Source of the DNA: Thermopetrobacter sp. TC1 | GTDB taxonomy: Bacteria; Pseudomonadota; Alphaproteobacteria; Rhizobiales; Aestuariivirgaceae | DNA: 64,000 nt | Direction: 5' to 3' | Assembly: GCF_000746275.1 (NCBI RefSeq) | Contig: NZ_KN050828.1 | Location: forward strand, 165,384-229,383 | Shown here: positions 42,148-50,674 of the stretch, piece after piece | Layout of the letters: each line of letters starts with the position of its first letter | Position numbering within the stretch: position 1 is the first letter of the stretch | Notes under the pieces: generated by a model | What the model was told of the DNA's origin: nothing | Databases searched by the model: none | Seen by the model: the letters and a program-made list of their open reading frames with translations, nothing else | Position numbers and translations under genes: made by a program

Positions 42148-43023
42148 GTGCTGGCAGAGTTTCTGCAATTTCTGTTTTCGGGGCTGACGGTGGGCGCCAT
42201 CTACGGGCTTATCGGCCTTGGCTTCGCCGTCATCTACAACGCCAGCCACGTCATCAACTTCGCCCAGGGCGAGTTCGTGATGATCGGCGGCATGGCCACG
42301 GTCTTTCTGATGAAGGCGGGCGTGCCGATGCCGCTGGCCATCCTCATTGCCATCGCGGGGGCGGCTGCTGTCGGCTGGGTTCTCGCCCGCTTCGGCATCG
42401 AGACGGCGCGCGGCTCCACCGTGGTGGGCCTGATCATCATCACCATCGGTGCCTCCATCCTGTTGCGAGGGCTGGCGCAGGTGATCTGGGACCGGAACTT
42501 TCACGCCCTGCCCGCCTTCGCCGGGGATACGCCCATTCAGATCCTGGGTGCGGCGCTGTTGCCGCAGTCGCTGATCATCGGCACGGCGCTTGTGCTCACC
42601 ATGCTGGGCTTGAGGCTCTTCTTCGAGCATACGCGCATCGGCAAGGCGATGCAGGCCACGGCCATCGATCCGCTGGCGGCACAGCTTGTCGGCATCGACA
42701 CCCGGCGCATCGTGCGCCTGTCCTTCGTGCTTTCGGCTGCCCTGGGCGCCATGGCCGGGGTGCTGGTGGCGCCCATCACCATGACCTATGCCAATGTCGG
42801 GGTGATGCTGGGGCTGAAAGGCTTTGCCGCGACCATCGTCGGCGGCCTGGGCAATCCGCTGGGGGCCATCGCCGGCGGGCTGATCGTGGGCATCGCGGAA
42901 GCGATGACGGCAGGCTATCTCACCTCCGCCTACAAGGACGCGGTGGCCTTCATCATCATTCTTTTCGTTCTGCTGTTCATGCCCAACGGACTGTTCGGCC
43001 GTGCGGAGGTGACCAAGGTATGA
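42148..43023 (+). CDS. livH: Branched-chain amino acid-type ABC permease LivH
   Basis: Inner-membrane permease of the importer. The 291-residue protein uses a GTG start (42148) and shows about eight hydrophobic segments: FLFSGLTVGAIYGLIGLGFA, IYNASHVINFAQGEFVMIGG, ILIAIAGAAAVGWVLARFGI, and the EAA-like coupling part ATAIDPLAAQLVGIDTRRIV with KGFAATIVGGLGNPLGAIAG. These are LivH signatures. It follows the binding-protein gene by 152 bases and overlaps livM by four. Confidence 0.95.
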   Translation: MLAEFLQFLFSGLTVGAIYGLIGLGFAVIYNASHVINFAQGEFVMIGGMATVFLMKAGVPMPLAILIAIAGAAAVGWVLARFGIETARGSTVVGLIIITIGASILLRGLAQVIWDRNFHALPAFAGDTPIQILGAALLPQSLIIGTALVLTMLGLRLFFEHTRIGKAMQATAIDPLAAQLVGIDTRRIVRLSFVLSAALGAMAGVLVAPITMTYANVGVMLGLKGFAATIVGGLGNPLGAIAGGLIVGIAEAMTAGYLTSAYKDAVAFIIILFVLLFMPNGLFGRAEVTKV

Positions 43024-43964
43024 ACGGAACACGCCTGCAACGCTACGGCGGCCTGCTGCTGCTCGCTCTTGCCCTCGCCTTGGGGCCGCTGTTTCTGCAG
43101 AACGGCTTTCACTACAACGTGGCCATTCTCGCCGGGCTGAACGCCATTGTCTGCATCGGGCTCAATCTGCTCATCGGCTATGCCGGGCAAATCAGCCTGG
43201 GGCATGCGGGATTCTATGCGCTTGGCGCCTATGCTTCGGCGATCCTGCCGGACCGTTTCGGCTTTCATCCTTTGGGCGCGATGATCACCGGCGCGGTGGC
43301 GGTGGGCCTGATCGCCTTTGCCGTGGCCCGCCCGATCCTGCGGCTTAAAGGGCATTATCTGGCCATGGCCACGCTGGGCATGGGCATTATCGTTTCCATT
43401 GTGCTGGATCAGGAGGTGGACATCACCGGCGGGCCCGATGGCATGCCGGTGGGCGATCTCTCCGCCTTCGGCTACGTGGTGAGCGGCAATCTCGCCTGGT
43501 ACACGCTCGTTGCCATTCTTCTGTTCATCACGGTGTGGCTGGCGCTCAATCTGGTGCATTCGCCGGTGGGCCGGGCGCTGAAGGCCGTGCACGGCTCGGA
43601 GATCGCGGCTGCGGCCATGGGCGTGGATGTGTTTCATTACAAGGTGCTCGTCTTTGTGGTCTCGGCGATCATCGCCTCGGTGGCGGGCAGCATTTTCGCG
43701 CATTACAGCGGCTTCATCACGCCGGATGAAGGCAGCTTCATTCATTCCATCGAGCTGGTCACCATGGTGGTGCTGGGCGGCATGGCCTCGATCACCGGCT
43801 CCATCGTCGGCGCGGTGCTGCTGACGGTGCTGCCGCAGATGCTGGCCGATTTTCATGACTATGAGATGATCGTCTTCGGCGCCATTCTCATGAGCATGAT
43901 GATTTTGATGCCGAAAGGGCTGGTGCCGACGCTGGCGGGTCTGTTTAAGGGGCGGCGGTCATGA
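43020..43964 (+). CDS. livM: Branched-chain amino acid-type ABC permease LivM
   Basis: Second permease. The 314-residue protein begins MNGTRLQRYGGLLLLALALA and has GLNLLIGYAGQISLGHAGFY, LRLKGHYLAMATLGMGIIVS and ITGGPDGMPVGDLSAFGYVV, then the coupling region RALKAVHGSEIAAAAMGVDV. All are LivM hallmarks. Start and stop overlap livH and livG by four bases each (ATGA), so all transport subunits are translated from one message. Confidence 0.95.
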   Translation: MNGTRLQRYGGLLLLALALALGPLFLQNGFHYNVAILAGLNAIVCIGLNLLIGYAGQISLGHAGFYALGAYASAILPDRFGFHPLGAMITGAVAVGLIAFAVARPILRLKGHYLAMATLGMGIIVSIVLDQEVDITGGPDGMPVGDLSAFGYVVSGNLAWYTLVAILLFITVWLALNLVHSPVGRALKAVHGSEIAAAAMGVDVFHYKVLVFVVSAIIASVAGSIFAHYSGFITPDEGSFIHSIELVTMVVLGGMASITGSIVGAVLLTVLPQMLADFHDYEMIVFGAILMSMMILMPKGLVPTLAGLFKGRRS

Positions 43965-44731
43965 CCTTTCTCAGGGTGACGGGTCTGAGCAAGAGCTTTG
44001 GCGGGGTGAAGGCCGTGGATCAGGTGGACTTCACAGTCAAGGCCGGGCATGTCTTTTCCATCATCGGCCCGAACGGGGCCGGCAAGACCACCCTGTTCAA
44101 CCTGCTCACGGGGCTGACGATGCCCGATGCCGGCGCCATCATCCTCGATGGCGAGGACGTTACCGGCCTGCCCGCCCATCAGCTGGCAGCGCGGGGCGTT
44201 TCCCGCTCGTTTCAGAACCTGCAGATCTTCTTCAACATGACGGCGCTGGAAAATGTCATGGTCGGCAATCACCTGCACACCACGCGCCGTTTTCTGCCCT
44301 GCCTGTTCGGCTCATCCTCAGTGCGCGACAGCGAGGCACGCACCCGCATCTTTGCCGAGGAGCTGATGCATTATGTCGGCCTTGGCGATTATGTCGACGC
44401 CGATGCCTCCGCCCTGCCCTACGGCGCGCTGAAGCGGCTGGAAATCGCGCGGGCGCTGGCCACACGGCCACGCATCCTGATGCTGGATGAACCGGCCGCG
44501 GGCCTCAACCCCGCCGAAACGGCGGAGATCGATGCCCTGATCAAGCGCATCGCCGAGGACGGAATCACCGTGCTCCTGGTGGAGCATGACATGCATCTGG
44601 TCTGGGGCGTTTCCGATCACATCATGGTGCTCAACCATGGGCGGGTGCTGGCCGAGGGCACGGCGGAAGAGATCCGGGCCAATCCGGAGGTGGTGGAGGC
44701 CTATCTGGGCCACAGGGCACGGGAGCGCTGA
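43961..44731 (+). CDS. livG: Branched-chain amino acid-type ABC ATPase LivG
   Basis: ATP-binding subunit. The 256-residue protein has Walker A IIGPNGAGKTTLFNLLTGLT (residues about 32-51), ARGVSRSFQNLQIFFNMTAL (Q-loop), signature LPYGALKRLEIARALATRPR in place of LSGGQ, and Walker B ILMLDEPAAGLNPAETAEID. The LPYG signature variant is normal for LivG. HDMHLVWGVSDHIMVLNHGR carries the switch histidine. Confidence 0.95.
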   Translation: MTFLRVTGLSKSFGGVKAVDQVDFTVKAGHVFSIIGPNGAGKTTLFNLLTGLTMPDAGAIILDGEDVTGLPAHQLAARGVSRSFQNLQIFFNMTALENVMVGNHLHTTRRFLPCLFGSSSVRDSEARTRIFAEELMHYVGLGDYVDADASALPYGALKRLEIARALATRPRILMLDEPAAGLNPAETAEIDALIKRIAEDGITVLLVEHDMHLVWGVSDHIMVLNHGRVLAEGTAEEIRANPEVVEAYLGHRARER

Positions 44732-44732
44732 G

Positions 44733-45473
44733 ATGAAGGACAGGCAGCGGACGGAGACGTCAGCGGTGCCGATGCTGGAGGTGCGGGAGCTGCAATCCCG
44801 CTATGGCCGCATCCGGGCGCTCAAGAAGGTTTCGGTGACGGTGCATGGCGGAGAGCTGGTGGCGCTGGTGGGCGCCAACGGTGCCGGCAAGACCACGCTG
44901 ATGCGGGCAATCTCCGGCGTGCAGCCGATCACGGGCGGGCGCATCCTCTTTGAAGGCAAGGATATTTCCCGCATGAACGCCGCCGCCCGCGTGCGGCTGG
45001 GGATCGTGCAGGTGCCGGAAGGGCGGCGGGTGTTCGGAGCGATGACGGTGGAGGACAACCTGCGCCTTGGCGCCATCAGCCGCTCAAAGAATGAGGAGGA
45101 AGAGGGGCTGGAGCGCGCCTATGATCTGTTTCCGCGTCTGAAGGACAGGCGGCGGCAGCTGGCCGGTACGCTCTCCGGCGGCGAACAGCAGATGCTGGCC
45201 ATCGGCCGCGCCCTGATGGCAAAGCCGCGGCTTTTGCTGATGGATGAGCCAAGCATGGGGCTTTCGCCGCTTCTGGTGGATCAGACCTTCGAGATCATCC
45301 AGAAGCTGGCGGCAGAGGGCATGACCATTTTCCTCGTGGAGCAGAATGCCTATGTGGCCCTTTCCATTGCCACGCGCGGCTATGTTCTGGAAGGCGGCGT
45401 GACAACGCTGGACGGCTCAGGCGAAGCGCTGCTGCACGATCCGCGCGTGAAGGAGGCCTATCTCGGGGTGTGA
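44733..45473 (+). CDS. livF: Branched-chain amino acid-type ABC ATPase LivF
   Basis: Second ATP-binding subunit. From ATG 44733 the 246-residue protein has a 13-residue polar lead, then VRELQSRYGRIRALKKVSVT, Walker A ALVGANGAGKTTLMRAISGV, LGIVQVPEGRRVFGAMTVED, signature LSGGEQQMLAIGRALMAKPR and Walker B LLLMDEPSMGLSPLLVDQTF. EQNAYVALSIATRGYVLEGG closes the fold. One base separates it from the livG stop. A family B hairpin pair lies beyond the stop. Confidence 0.95.
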   Translation: MKDRQRTETSAVPMLEVRELQSRYGRIRALKKVSVTVHGGELVALVGANGAGKTTLMRAISGVQPITGGRILFEGKDISRMNAAARVRLGIVQVPEGRRVFGAMTVEDNLRLGAISRSKNEEEEGLERAYDLFPRLKDRRRQLAGTLSGGEQQMLAIGRALMAKPRLLLMDEPSMGLSPLLVDQTFEIIQKLAAEGMTIFLVEQNAYVALSIATRGYVLEGGVTTLDGSGEALLHDPRVKEAYLGV

Positions 45474-45549
45474 TCCCTTGCCGGAAGAGGCTTTCAACCT
45501 CATGAAGGAACAGTCCGGCGAGGTTTTCATTCCCGGCAAAGGCACGAAT

Positions 45550-45606
45550 GGCGGGGTAACATACCCCGCCAAAATGTTTAAGGAAGGGGATACAATCCCG
45601 TTCCGG
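45550..45606. repeat. Family B hairpin repeat pair after livF
   Basis: Hairpin B2: GGCGGGGTA (45550-45558), ACA loop, TACCCCGCC (45562-45570). Hairpin B1: GGAAGGGGAT / ATCCCGTTCC (45582-45604), one mismatch. The reverse complement of 45550-45606 matches 62957-63016 over about 60 bases, including an identical 21-base B2 unit. It lies between the convergent livF and paaK stops. No coding potential. Confidence 0.8.
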
Positions 45607-45643
45607 TATTTTCTTCTCAAAAGAAAGAGACCGCGCATGAGCA

Positions 45644-46960
45644 TCAGAGCTTGCGCTTGTCGATGACGCGCTTGGCCTTGCCCATGGAGCGTTCGATTTC
45701 GCCGACGCGGCGGATGTGCACGATGGTGGAGACGCCAATGTAGTTCTTGATGTTGTGCTGCAGGCGTTTGGCACAGTCCTCAGCCAGGGTTTCAAGCTCA
45801 CTTTCCAGCTGCGGCTTGATCTCCACGTGCACATCAAGGCGATCGAGCGGGCCTTCCCGGCTCAGTTCCAGCACGTAATGGGGCGAGAGGCGCTCGTCCT
45901 TGAGGATGAGCTCCTCGATCTGGGACGGAAAGACGTTGACGCCGCGGATGATCATCATGTCATCGGTGCGGCCGCGCACCTTTTCCATGCGGCGCATGGT
46001 GCGCGCGGTGCCGGGCAGAAGGCGGGTGAGGTCACGGGTGCGATAGCGGATGACGGGGAAGGCCTCCTTGGTCAGCGTGGTGAAGACAAGCTCACCCAGC
46101 TCGCCATCGGGCAGGACCTCGCCGGTGTCGGGATCGATGATCTCCGGATAGAAATGATCCTCCCAGATGTGCAGGCCGTCCTTGGTCTCGATGCATTCCA
46201 CGGAGACACCGGGGCCGATCACCTCAGAGAGGCCATAGAAATCAATGGCATCGATGCCGAAGCGCTCCTCGATCTCGGCGCGCATTTCCTCCGTCCACGG
46301 CTCGGCGCCATGCATGCCGATGCGCAGGGAGGTCTCGCGCGGATCAATGCCGCGACGGTCGAACTCATCGGCGATGGCCAGGAGATAGGAGGGCGTGACC
46401 ATGATGAGGTCGGGCTTGAAATCGAGGATGAGCTGAACCTGGCGCTCGGTCATGCCGCCGGAGACGGGCACCACCGTGCAGCCCAGCTTCTCCGCGCCAT
46501 AATGAAAGCCAAGCCCGCCGGTGAACAGGCCATAGCCATAGGCATTATGGGCGATGTCGCCGGGGCGGCCGCCGGCGGCCCAGATGGACCGGGCCATGAG
46601 ATTGGCCCAGGTCTCGATGTCGTTCCTGGTATAGCCGACGACGGTGGGGCGGCCGGTGGTTCCGGAAGAGGCATGCACGCGCACCACCTGCTCACGGGGC
46701 ACGGCGAACATGCCGAAGGGATAGTTCTGGCGCAGATCGTCCTTCTCGGTGAACGGAAATTTCGACAGGTCGGAAAGATCCTTCAGATCATCGGGATGAA
46801 CGCCGGCCGCATCGAATTTCTCACGATAAAAGGGCACGTTCTCGTAGGCATGGCGCAAGGTCTTCTTCATGCGCTCCAGCTGCAAGGCGGCGATTTCATC
46901 GCGGCTGGCCGTCTCGATGGGTTCATAGGGCTTGCCGTAATCCCGCTCCCTCTTGCTCAT
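45644..46960 (-). CDS. paaK: Phenylacetate-CoA ligase
   Basis: AMP-forming ligase activating phenylacetate (or a related aryl acid) to its CoA thioester. The 438-residue protein has [20 protein letters not shown], the AMP-binding loop [20 protein letters not shown] (residues about 95-114), [40 protein letters not shown] and the C-terminal [20 protein letters not shown], all PaaK signatures. It is last in the minus-strand cluster with two 2-oxoacid:ferredoxin oxidoreductases and may be cotranscribed through a hairpin at 47076-47101. The ring epoxidase (paaABCDE) genes are not in the window. Confidence 0.94.
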   Translation of the reverse strand: MSKRERDYGKPYEPIETASRDEIAALQLERMKKTLRHAYENVPFYREKFDAAGVHPDDLKDLSDLSKFPFTEKDDLRQNYPFGMFAVPREQVVRVHASSGTTGRPTVVGYTRNDIETWANLMARSIWAAGGRPGDIAHNAYGYGLFTGGLGFHYGAEKLGCTVVPVSGGMTERQVQLILDFKPDLIMVTPSYLLAIADEFDRRGIDPRETSLRIGMHGAEPWTEEMRAEIEERFGIDAIDFYGLSEVIGPGVSVECIETKDGLHIWEDHFYPEIIDPDTGEVLPDGELGELVFTTLTKEAFPVIRYRTRDLTRLLPGTARTMRRMEKVRGRTDDMMIIRGVNVFPSQIEELILKDERLSPHYVLELSREGPLDRLDVHVEIKPQLESELETLAEDCAKRLQHNIKNYIGVSTIVHIRRVGEIERSMGKAKRVIDKRKL

Positions 46961-47075
46961 GGTCCCTGCCTTTCGCTTGCTCTTCCCGCTTTTCGTTCTT
47001 CATCCCGCTCATGGTCATGGGTTTCTGGCCTTTGCCCTTCACTCCCTGACAAAAGAGTGCGACGCCGGCCCAAGA

Positions 47076-47101
47076 ACGCCCCGGAATGAAAACCGGGGCG
47101 T
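47076..47101 (-). terminator. Hairpin between korC and paaK (possible partial terminator)
   Basis: A 9-bp stem ACGCCCCGG (47076-47084) / CCGGGGCGT (47093-47101) with an eight-base loop. On the minus strand it is followed by TCTTGG, a poor T-run, so it may attenuate rather than stop reading from korC into paaK. The 192-base gap holds nothing else. Confidence 0.4.
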
Positions 47102-47152
47102 GATCGGTGTCATTTCTGCCGGTCATGGCCTGTCATGTGTGTTCCGACCATG

Positions 47153-47707
47153 TTATTGCGCATCGGCCCTTTCCCGGCGGGCCAGCTCCCTGCCGGCAGC
47201 GAGGGCGTCCAGATTGAGCTCCAGATAACGCCTGGGCGCCCGCGCGCGCACCACTTCCTCCAAAAGCCCCTCGGGCAGCAGATCACCCAGCTCAATCAGC
47301 GTGGCAAGGGCAACGATGTTGGCCACCCGCTCATTGCCGAGGGCGCGCGCCCTTGCAATGAAAGGCAAGGACACGGTTCTGAACCGTCCCTTAAGGGGTT
47401 CGGTGACGCGCTCGGCATCGACGAGCACAAGCGCATCGTCGCGGATCATGTCGCGGGAGGCCTCAACGGCGCACTGATCCAGCACCACGAGATAATCCAG
47501 GGCGGTGGCGAGAGGATAGTCGGGGATATCGTCGGAGACCACGACATCGGCGCGGCTTAAGCCCCCTCGGGATGTGGGTTCATAGCTTTGTGACTGCGCC
47601 ACCTTGCGCCCCTGCCTGAGAAAACACTCGGCGAGGATGCGGGCAGAAAGGATAAGCCCCTGACCACCGGAACCGGAGAGGCGAATTTCGGTCTGACGCG
47701 TGCTCAT
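47153..47707 (-). CDS. korC: 2-oxoacid:ferredoxin oxidoreductase, gamma subunit
   Basis: Gamma (acetyl-CoA-binding half) subunit. The 184-residue protein starts with the glycine motif IRLSGSGGQGLILSARILAE, followed by SQSYEPTSRGGLSRADVVVS and YLVVLDQCAVEASRDMIRD, typical for the KorC/VorC group. It carries no Fe-S motif. Its ATG overlaps the korB stop by four bases. Substrate (2-oxoglutarate, branched-chain or aryl 2-oxoacid) cannot be fixed from sequence. Confidence 0.88.
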   Translation of the reverse strand: MSTRQTEIRLSGSGGQGLILSARILAECFLRQGRKVAQSQSYEPTSRGGLSRADVVVSDDIPDYPLATALDYLVVLDQCAVEASRDMIRDDALVLVDAERVTEPLKGRFRTVSLPFIARARALGNERVANIVALATLIELGDLLPEGLLEEVVRARAPRRYLELNLDALAAGRELARRERADAQ

Positions 47708-48573
47708 TTGCCGCCTCCTTTCGCCGCCTGCACCGCCTGAACACGGGCGCGGTAGGCATCCAGGTATTCCTGACGATCACCGCGATGGAGCACGCCGGTT
47801 CTGAACGGATTGGGCCGGAAGGGCTGATCCACGGTATTGCGATAGGCCTCCGGGCGCATGCCGGATTTCTGGGCGAGGATCATCTCCGGCGAATTGCCGA
47901 GATCGTTCTTGCGGCCATAGATTTCCGTGCAGTCGGAGATCACCTCCACCATGGAAAAGCCATGGTGGGCCACGGCATGTTTAAGCAGGTCCTTGAGATT
48001 TGGTGTCTGCAGCGTGGCCTCGCGGCCAACGAAGGTGGCTCCCGCCGCCTTTGCCACCTCACAGGCATCAAAGACGGGCTCGTTGTTGCCGAAAGGCGTG
48101 GTGGTGGTGAAGCGATCGGCCGTGGTGGTGGGCGAAACCTGACCGCCGGTCATGCCATAGATCTCGTTGTTGAGCAGGATCAGCGTCATGTCGAGATTGC
48201 GGCGGCAGGCATGCAGGAAATGATTGCCGCCGATGGCGAGGCTGTCTCCATCGCCGGAGATGACGATGACGGTGAGATCCGGCCGGGCCAGTTTCAGGCC
48301 AGTGGCGAAGGCCAGCGGCCGGCCATGAGTGACGTGAAAGGTGTTGGCATCGATATAAGCGGCGGTGCGGCCGGAGCAGCCGATGCCGGAGACGACGGCG
48401 AGCTTGTCCTTGTCGATGCCGAGTTCATCAAGCGCCCAGAGCAGCGCACGCAGGGCGATACCATGACCGCAGCCGGGGCACATGAAATGCGGCATGAGCT
48501 CCAGCCTGAGCCAGTCCCGGATCTCGAAACTGCCATCCCGCGGCAGCTTTTGCGGATCGGCGCGCTCGTTCAT
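47704..48573 (-). CDS. korB: 2-oxoacid:ferredoxin oxidoreductase, beta (TPP) subunit
   Basis: Thiamine diphosphate-binding catalytic subunit, 289 residues. FMCPGCGHGIALRALLWALD, VVSGIGCSGRTAAYIDANTF and the TPP/Mg motif ISGDGDSLAIGGNHFLHACR ending in LILLNNEIYGMTGGQ (GDG...NN spacing intact) are visible between residues 30 and 150. The cluster-binding CxxC near residue 32 and the later Cys in DCTEIYG are as in KorB. It overlaps korA and korC by four bases each. Confidence 0.92.
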   Translation of the reverse strand: MNERADPQKLPRDGSFEIRDWLRLELMPHFMCPGCGHGIALRALLWALDELGIDKDKLAVVSGIGCSGRTAAYIDANTFHVTHGRPLAFATGLKLARPDLTVIVISGDGDSLAIGGNHFLHACRRNLDMTLILLNNEIYGMTGGQVSPTTTADRFTTTTPFGNNEPVFDACEVAKAAGATFVGREATLQTPNLKDLLKHAVAHHGFSMVEVISDCTEIYGRKNDLGNSPEMILAQKSGMRPEAYRNTVDQPFRPNPFRTGVLHRGDRQEYLDAYRARVQAVQAAKGGGK

Positions 48574-49709
48574 GCCTTCGCCTCCTCAATGGCTTGCAGG
48601 ATCTCGGCCGGCGCAACAGGCTCGCCGTCGATGCGGTTGACGGGGCGCACATTGCGGCCACAGCCGAGGACGCGCTCAACCTCAAGCACGAGCTGTCCGG
48701 CATTCATCTCCGGCACGATCACGGTGCGGGCATTGGCCGCTGCGCGTTTCGCCGCCTCCTCCGGGAAGGGCCAGAGGGTGATCGGGCGGAAGAGACCGGC
48801 GGGAATGCCGCGGCTTCTTGCCTCGCGCACCGCGGCGCGGGCGGCGCGGGCGGAAATGCCGATAGCAACCACGAGGATTTCGGCATCCTCGCAATCCACG
48901 CACTCCCACTTGTCGATGATGTCGCGGTGCTTCTCGATCTTGCCAAGAAGCCGGTTCATGACCCTGGCCACCTCTTCCGGCTTCTGGGTGGGAAAGCCGT
49001 TTTCGCCATGGGTGAGGCCGGTGGCATGCGCGCGATAGCCGTCTCCGGGCCGGGGCATGGGCGGTATGCCATCCTCGGTGATGGCATAGGGCAGGAAGCC
49101 TTCCCTTGAACCCTCGGCCCATTTGCGCGCGCCCTTTTCCGCCTCGTCGGGCTCATGCAGGGTCACTGTCTCGACAAGGTGGCCGATCACTTCGTCCACG
49201 AGAAGTATGACCGGCGTGCGCAGCCGCTCCGCCAGGGAAAAGGCGCGGATGGTCTCGGCATAGACCTCCGGCACGGAGGCGGGGGCAATGGCGATCACCG
49301 GACGGTCGCCATGAGAACCCCAGCGCGCCTGCATGACATCGCTCTGGGAGGGGCGCGTGGGCATGCCGGTGGAGGGGCCGCCGCGCATGACATCCACAAC
49401 GACGCAGGGCGCCTCCATCATGGCGGCAAGGCCCAGGTTCTCCTGCTTGAGCGAAAAGCCGGGGCCGGAGGTGGCGGTCATGGCGCGGGCGCCGCCCATG
49501 GAGGCGCCAGTGACCGCGGCCATGGAAGCGATCTCGTCCTCCATCTGGATGAAAACCCCGCCCACCTTGGGCAGTTCGCGCGCCATGTGCTCAGCGATCT
49601 CGGAGGATGGCGTGATGGGATAGCCGGCATAGAAGGTGCAGCCGGCGGCGATGGCGCCAAGGGCGCAGGCATGATTGCCCTGAAGGTTCACCGGTGTTTG
49701 CGTATTCAT
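48570..49709 (-). CDS. korA: 2-oxoacid:ferredoxin oxidoreductase, alpha subunit
   Basis: Substrate-binding pyrimidine-domain subunit, 379 residues. It starts VNLQGNHACALGAIAAGCTF followed by YAGYPITPSSEIAEHMAREL, then FIQMEDEIASMAAVTGASMG and ARAMTATSGPGFSLKQENLG, with PTGMPTRPSQSD-like GPSTGMPTRPSQSDVMQARW. These are KorA/VorA hallmarks. The protein contains no fused gamma domain, in agreement with the separate korC. It overlaps the iorB-ferredoxin stop by four bases, so korABC and iorAB form one transcript. Confidence 0.92.
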   Translation of the reverse strand: MNTQTPVNLQGNHACALGAIAAGCTFYAGYPITPSSEIAEHMARELPKVGGVFIQMEDEIASMAAVTGASMGGARAMTATSGPGFSLKQENLGLAAMMEAPCVVVDVMRGGPSTGMPTRPSQSDVMQARWGSHGDRPVIAIAPASVPEVYAETIRAFSLAERLRTPVILLVDEVIGHLVETVTLHEPDEAEKGARKWAEGSREGFLPYAITEDGIPPMPRPGDGYRAHATGLTHGENGFPTQKPEEVARVMNRLLGKIEKHRDIIDKWECVDCEDAEILVVAIGISARAARAAVREARSRGIPAGLFRPITLWPFPEEAAKRAAANARTVIVPEMNAGQLVLEVERVLGCGRNVRPVNRIDGEPVAPAEILQAIEEAKA

Positions 49710-50656
49710 GGCCGCACCTCCTGCTGGCTGTCACCGGCGGGCAGACGCAGGACACGAATGGCAAAATCCGGACAGAGATATTCACACAGGCGGCAGCCGG
49801 TGCAGCGCTCGGGCGCCTTCATGCGGGCGATGTTCTTTTCATCGAGCTCCAGGCAACGCTCCGGACACATCTTCACGCAGATGTCGCAGCTCTTGCACCA
49901 GGCGCGCTCGATGAACACCTGCGGCCTTTTCGGCTCCACCGCCGGCGGCGACGGCAGGGAAAAGTCCACATCCTCGTCCAGGCCAACGTCGGCATGGCGC
50001 TCGGCCCATTCCCGCCCTTTAAGGAAAGCGGCGCGATTGACCTCCACCGTCTTGGGGGGCACGAAGCTTTCAATGACCTTTAGCCAGTCCTTCTCGGCAA
50101 AATCGAGCGCGGTGGAGAGCACTCCGAGCAGGACGGTATTGGCAGCGCGGCGATTGCCCAAAGATTCGGCGATACCGGTGGCGTTGAGGGCATAGCCGGT
50201 TCTCACCTTGGCGAGGATGTCTTTCGGGGTTTCGCGCGAATAGCCAAGCGGTGCGCCATCGGCGCGGTTGCGACAGGCAAAGGGCGGCACGATGCGCTGG
50301 GTATCGGCGATAAAGACGCCGCGCGCGCGGTTGAGATAGGGCAGCCAGCGCAGGCCTTCCGCCCATTCAAGCGCCAGCAGCACATCCGCCTCGCCGCGGG
50401 GAATGGTGGGCGAAAAGACCTTGCGGCCAAAGCGTACATGCGAGAAGACGGCACCGCCGCGCTTGGCCATGCCGTGCACTTCGCTCTGCTTGACCTGATT
50501 GCCTGCCGCCTGCGCCAGCGTGGCCAGCACCTTCGACACCATAATGACGCCCTGGCCGCCGACGCCGACGATCAGCACGTTGGTGGGGCGCTCGGCCACG
50601 GTCTTTTCACCGGAAGCGCCGGCGGAAGCGGTTTCGTTGACGGTGGTCTCGGTCAT
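49706..50656 (-). CDS. iorB: Indolepyruvate:ferredoxin oxidoreductase beta subunit fused to a 2[4Fe-4S] ferredoxin
   Basis: The first 215 residues are an IorB-type domain (VLIVGVGGQGVIMVSKVLAT, SEVHGMAKRGGAVFSHVRFG). The last 75 residues are a bacterial ferredoxin module with two clusters: CKSCDICVKMCPERCLELDE and CTGCRLCEYLCPDFAI, each CxxCxxCxxxCP. The total of 316 residues exceeds ordinary IorB (about 190-200) by just this module. A fused electron acceptor suggests direct electron delivery to a partner. It follows iorA by 18 bases and precedes korA with a four-base overlap. Confidence 0.9.
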   Translation of the reverse strand: MTETTVNETASAGASGEKTVAERPTNVLIVGVGGQGVIMVSKVLATLAQAAGNQVKQSEVHGMAKRGGAVFSHVRFGRKVFSPTIPRGEADVLLALEWAEGLRWLPYLNRARGVFIADTQRIVPPFACRNRADGAPLGYSRETPKDILAKVRTGYALNATGIAESLGNRRAANTVLLGVLSTALDFAEKDWLKVIESFVPPKTVEVNRAAFLKGREWAERHADVGLDEDVDFSLPSPPAVEPKRPQVFIERAWCKSCDICVKMCPERCLELDEKNIARMKAPERCTGCRLCEYLCPDFAIRVLRLPAGDSQQEVRP

Positions 50657-50674
50657 GACGATTGCACGCTCCCC

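Noticed and set aside
42087-43019. Plus-strand frame running through livH into livM as a fusion protein
   Set aside because: The part before 43020 is the wrong frame of livH; the LivM fold begins at the ATG at 43020, overlapping the livH stop.
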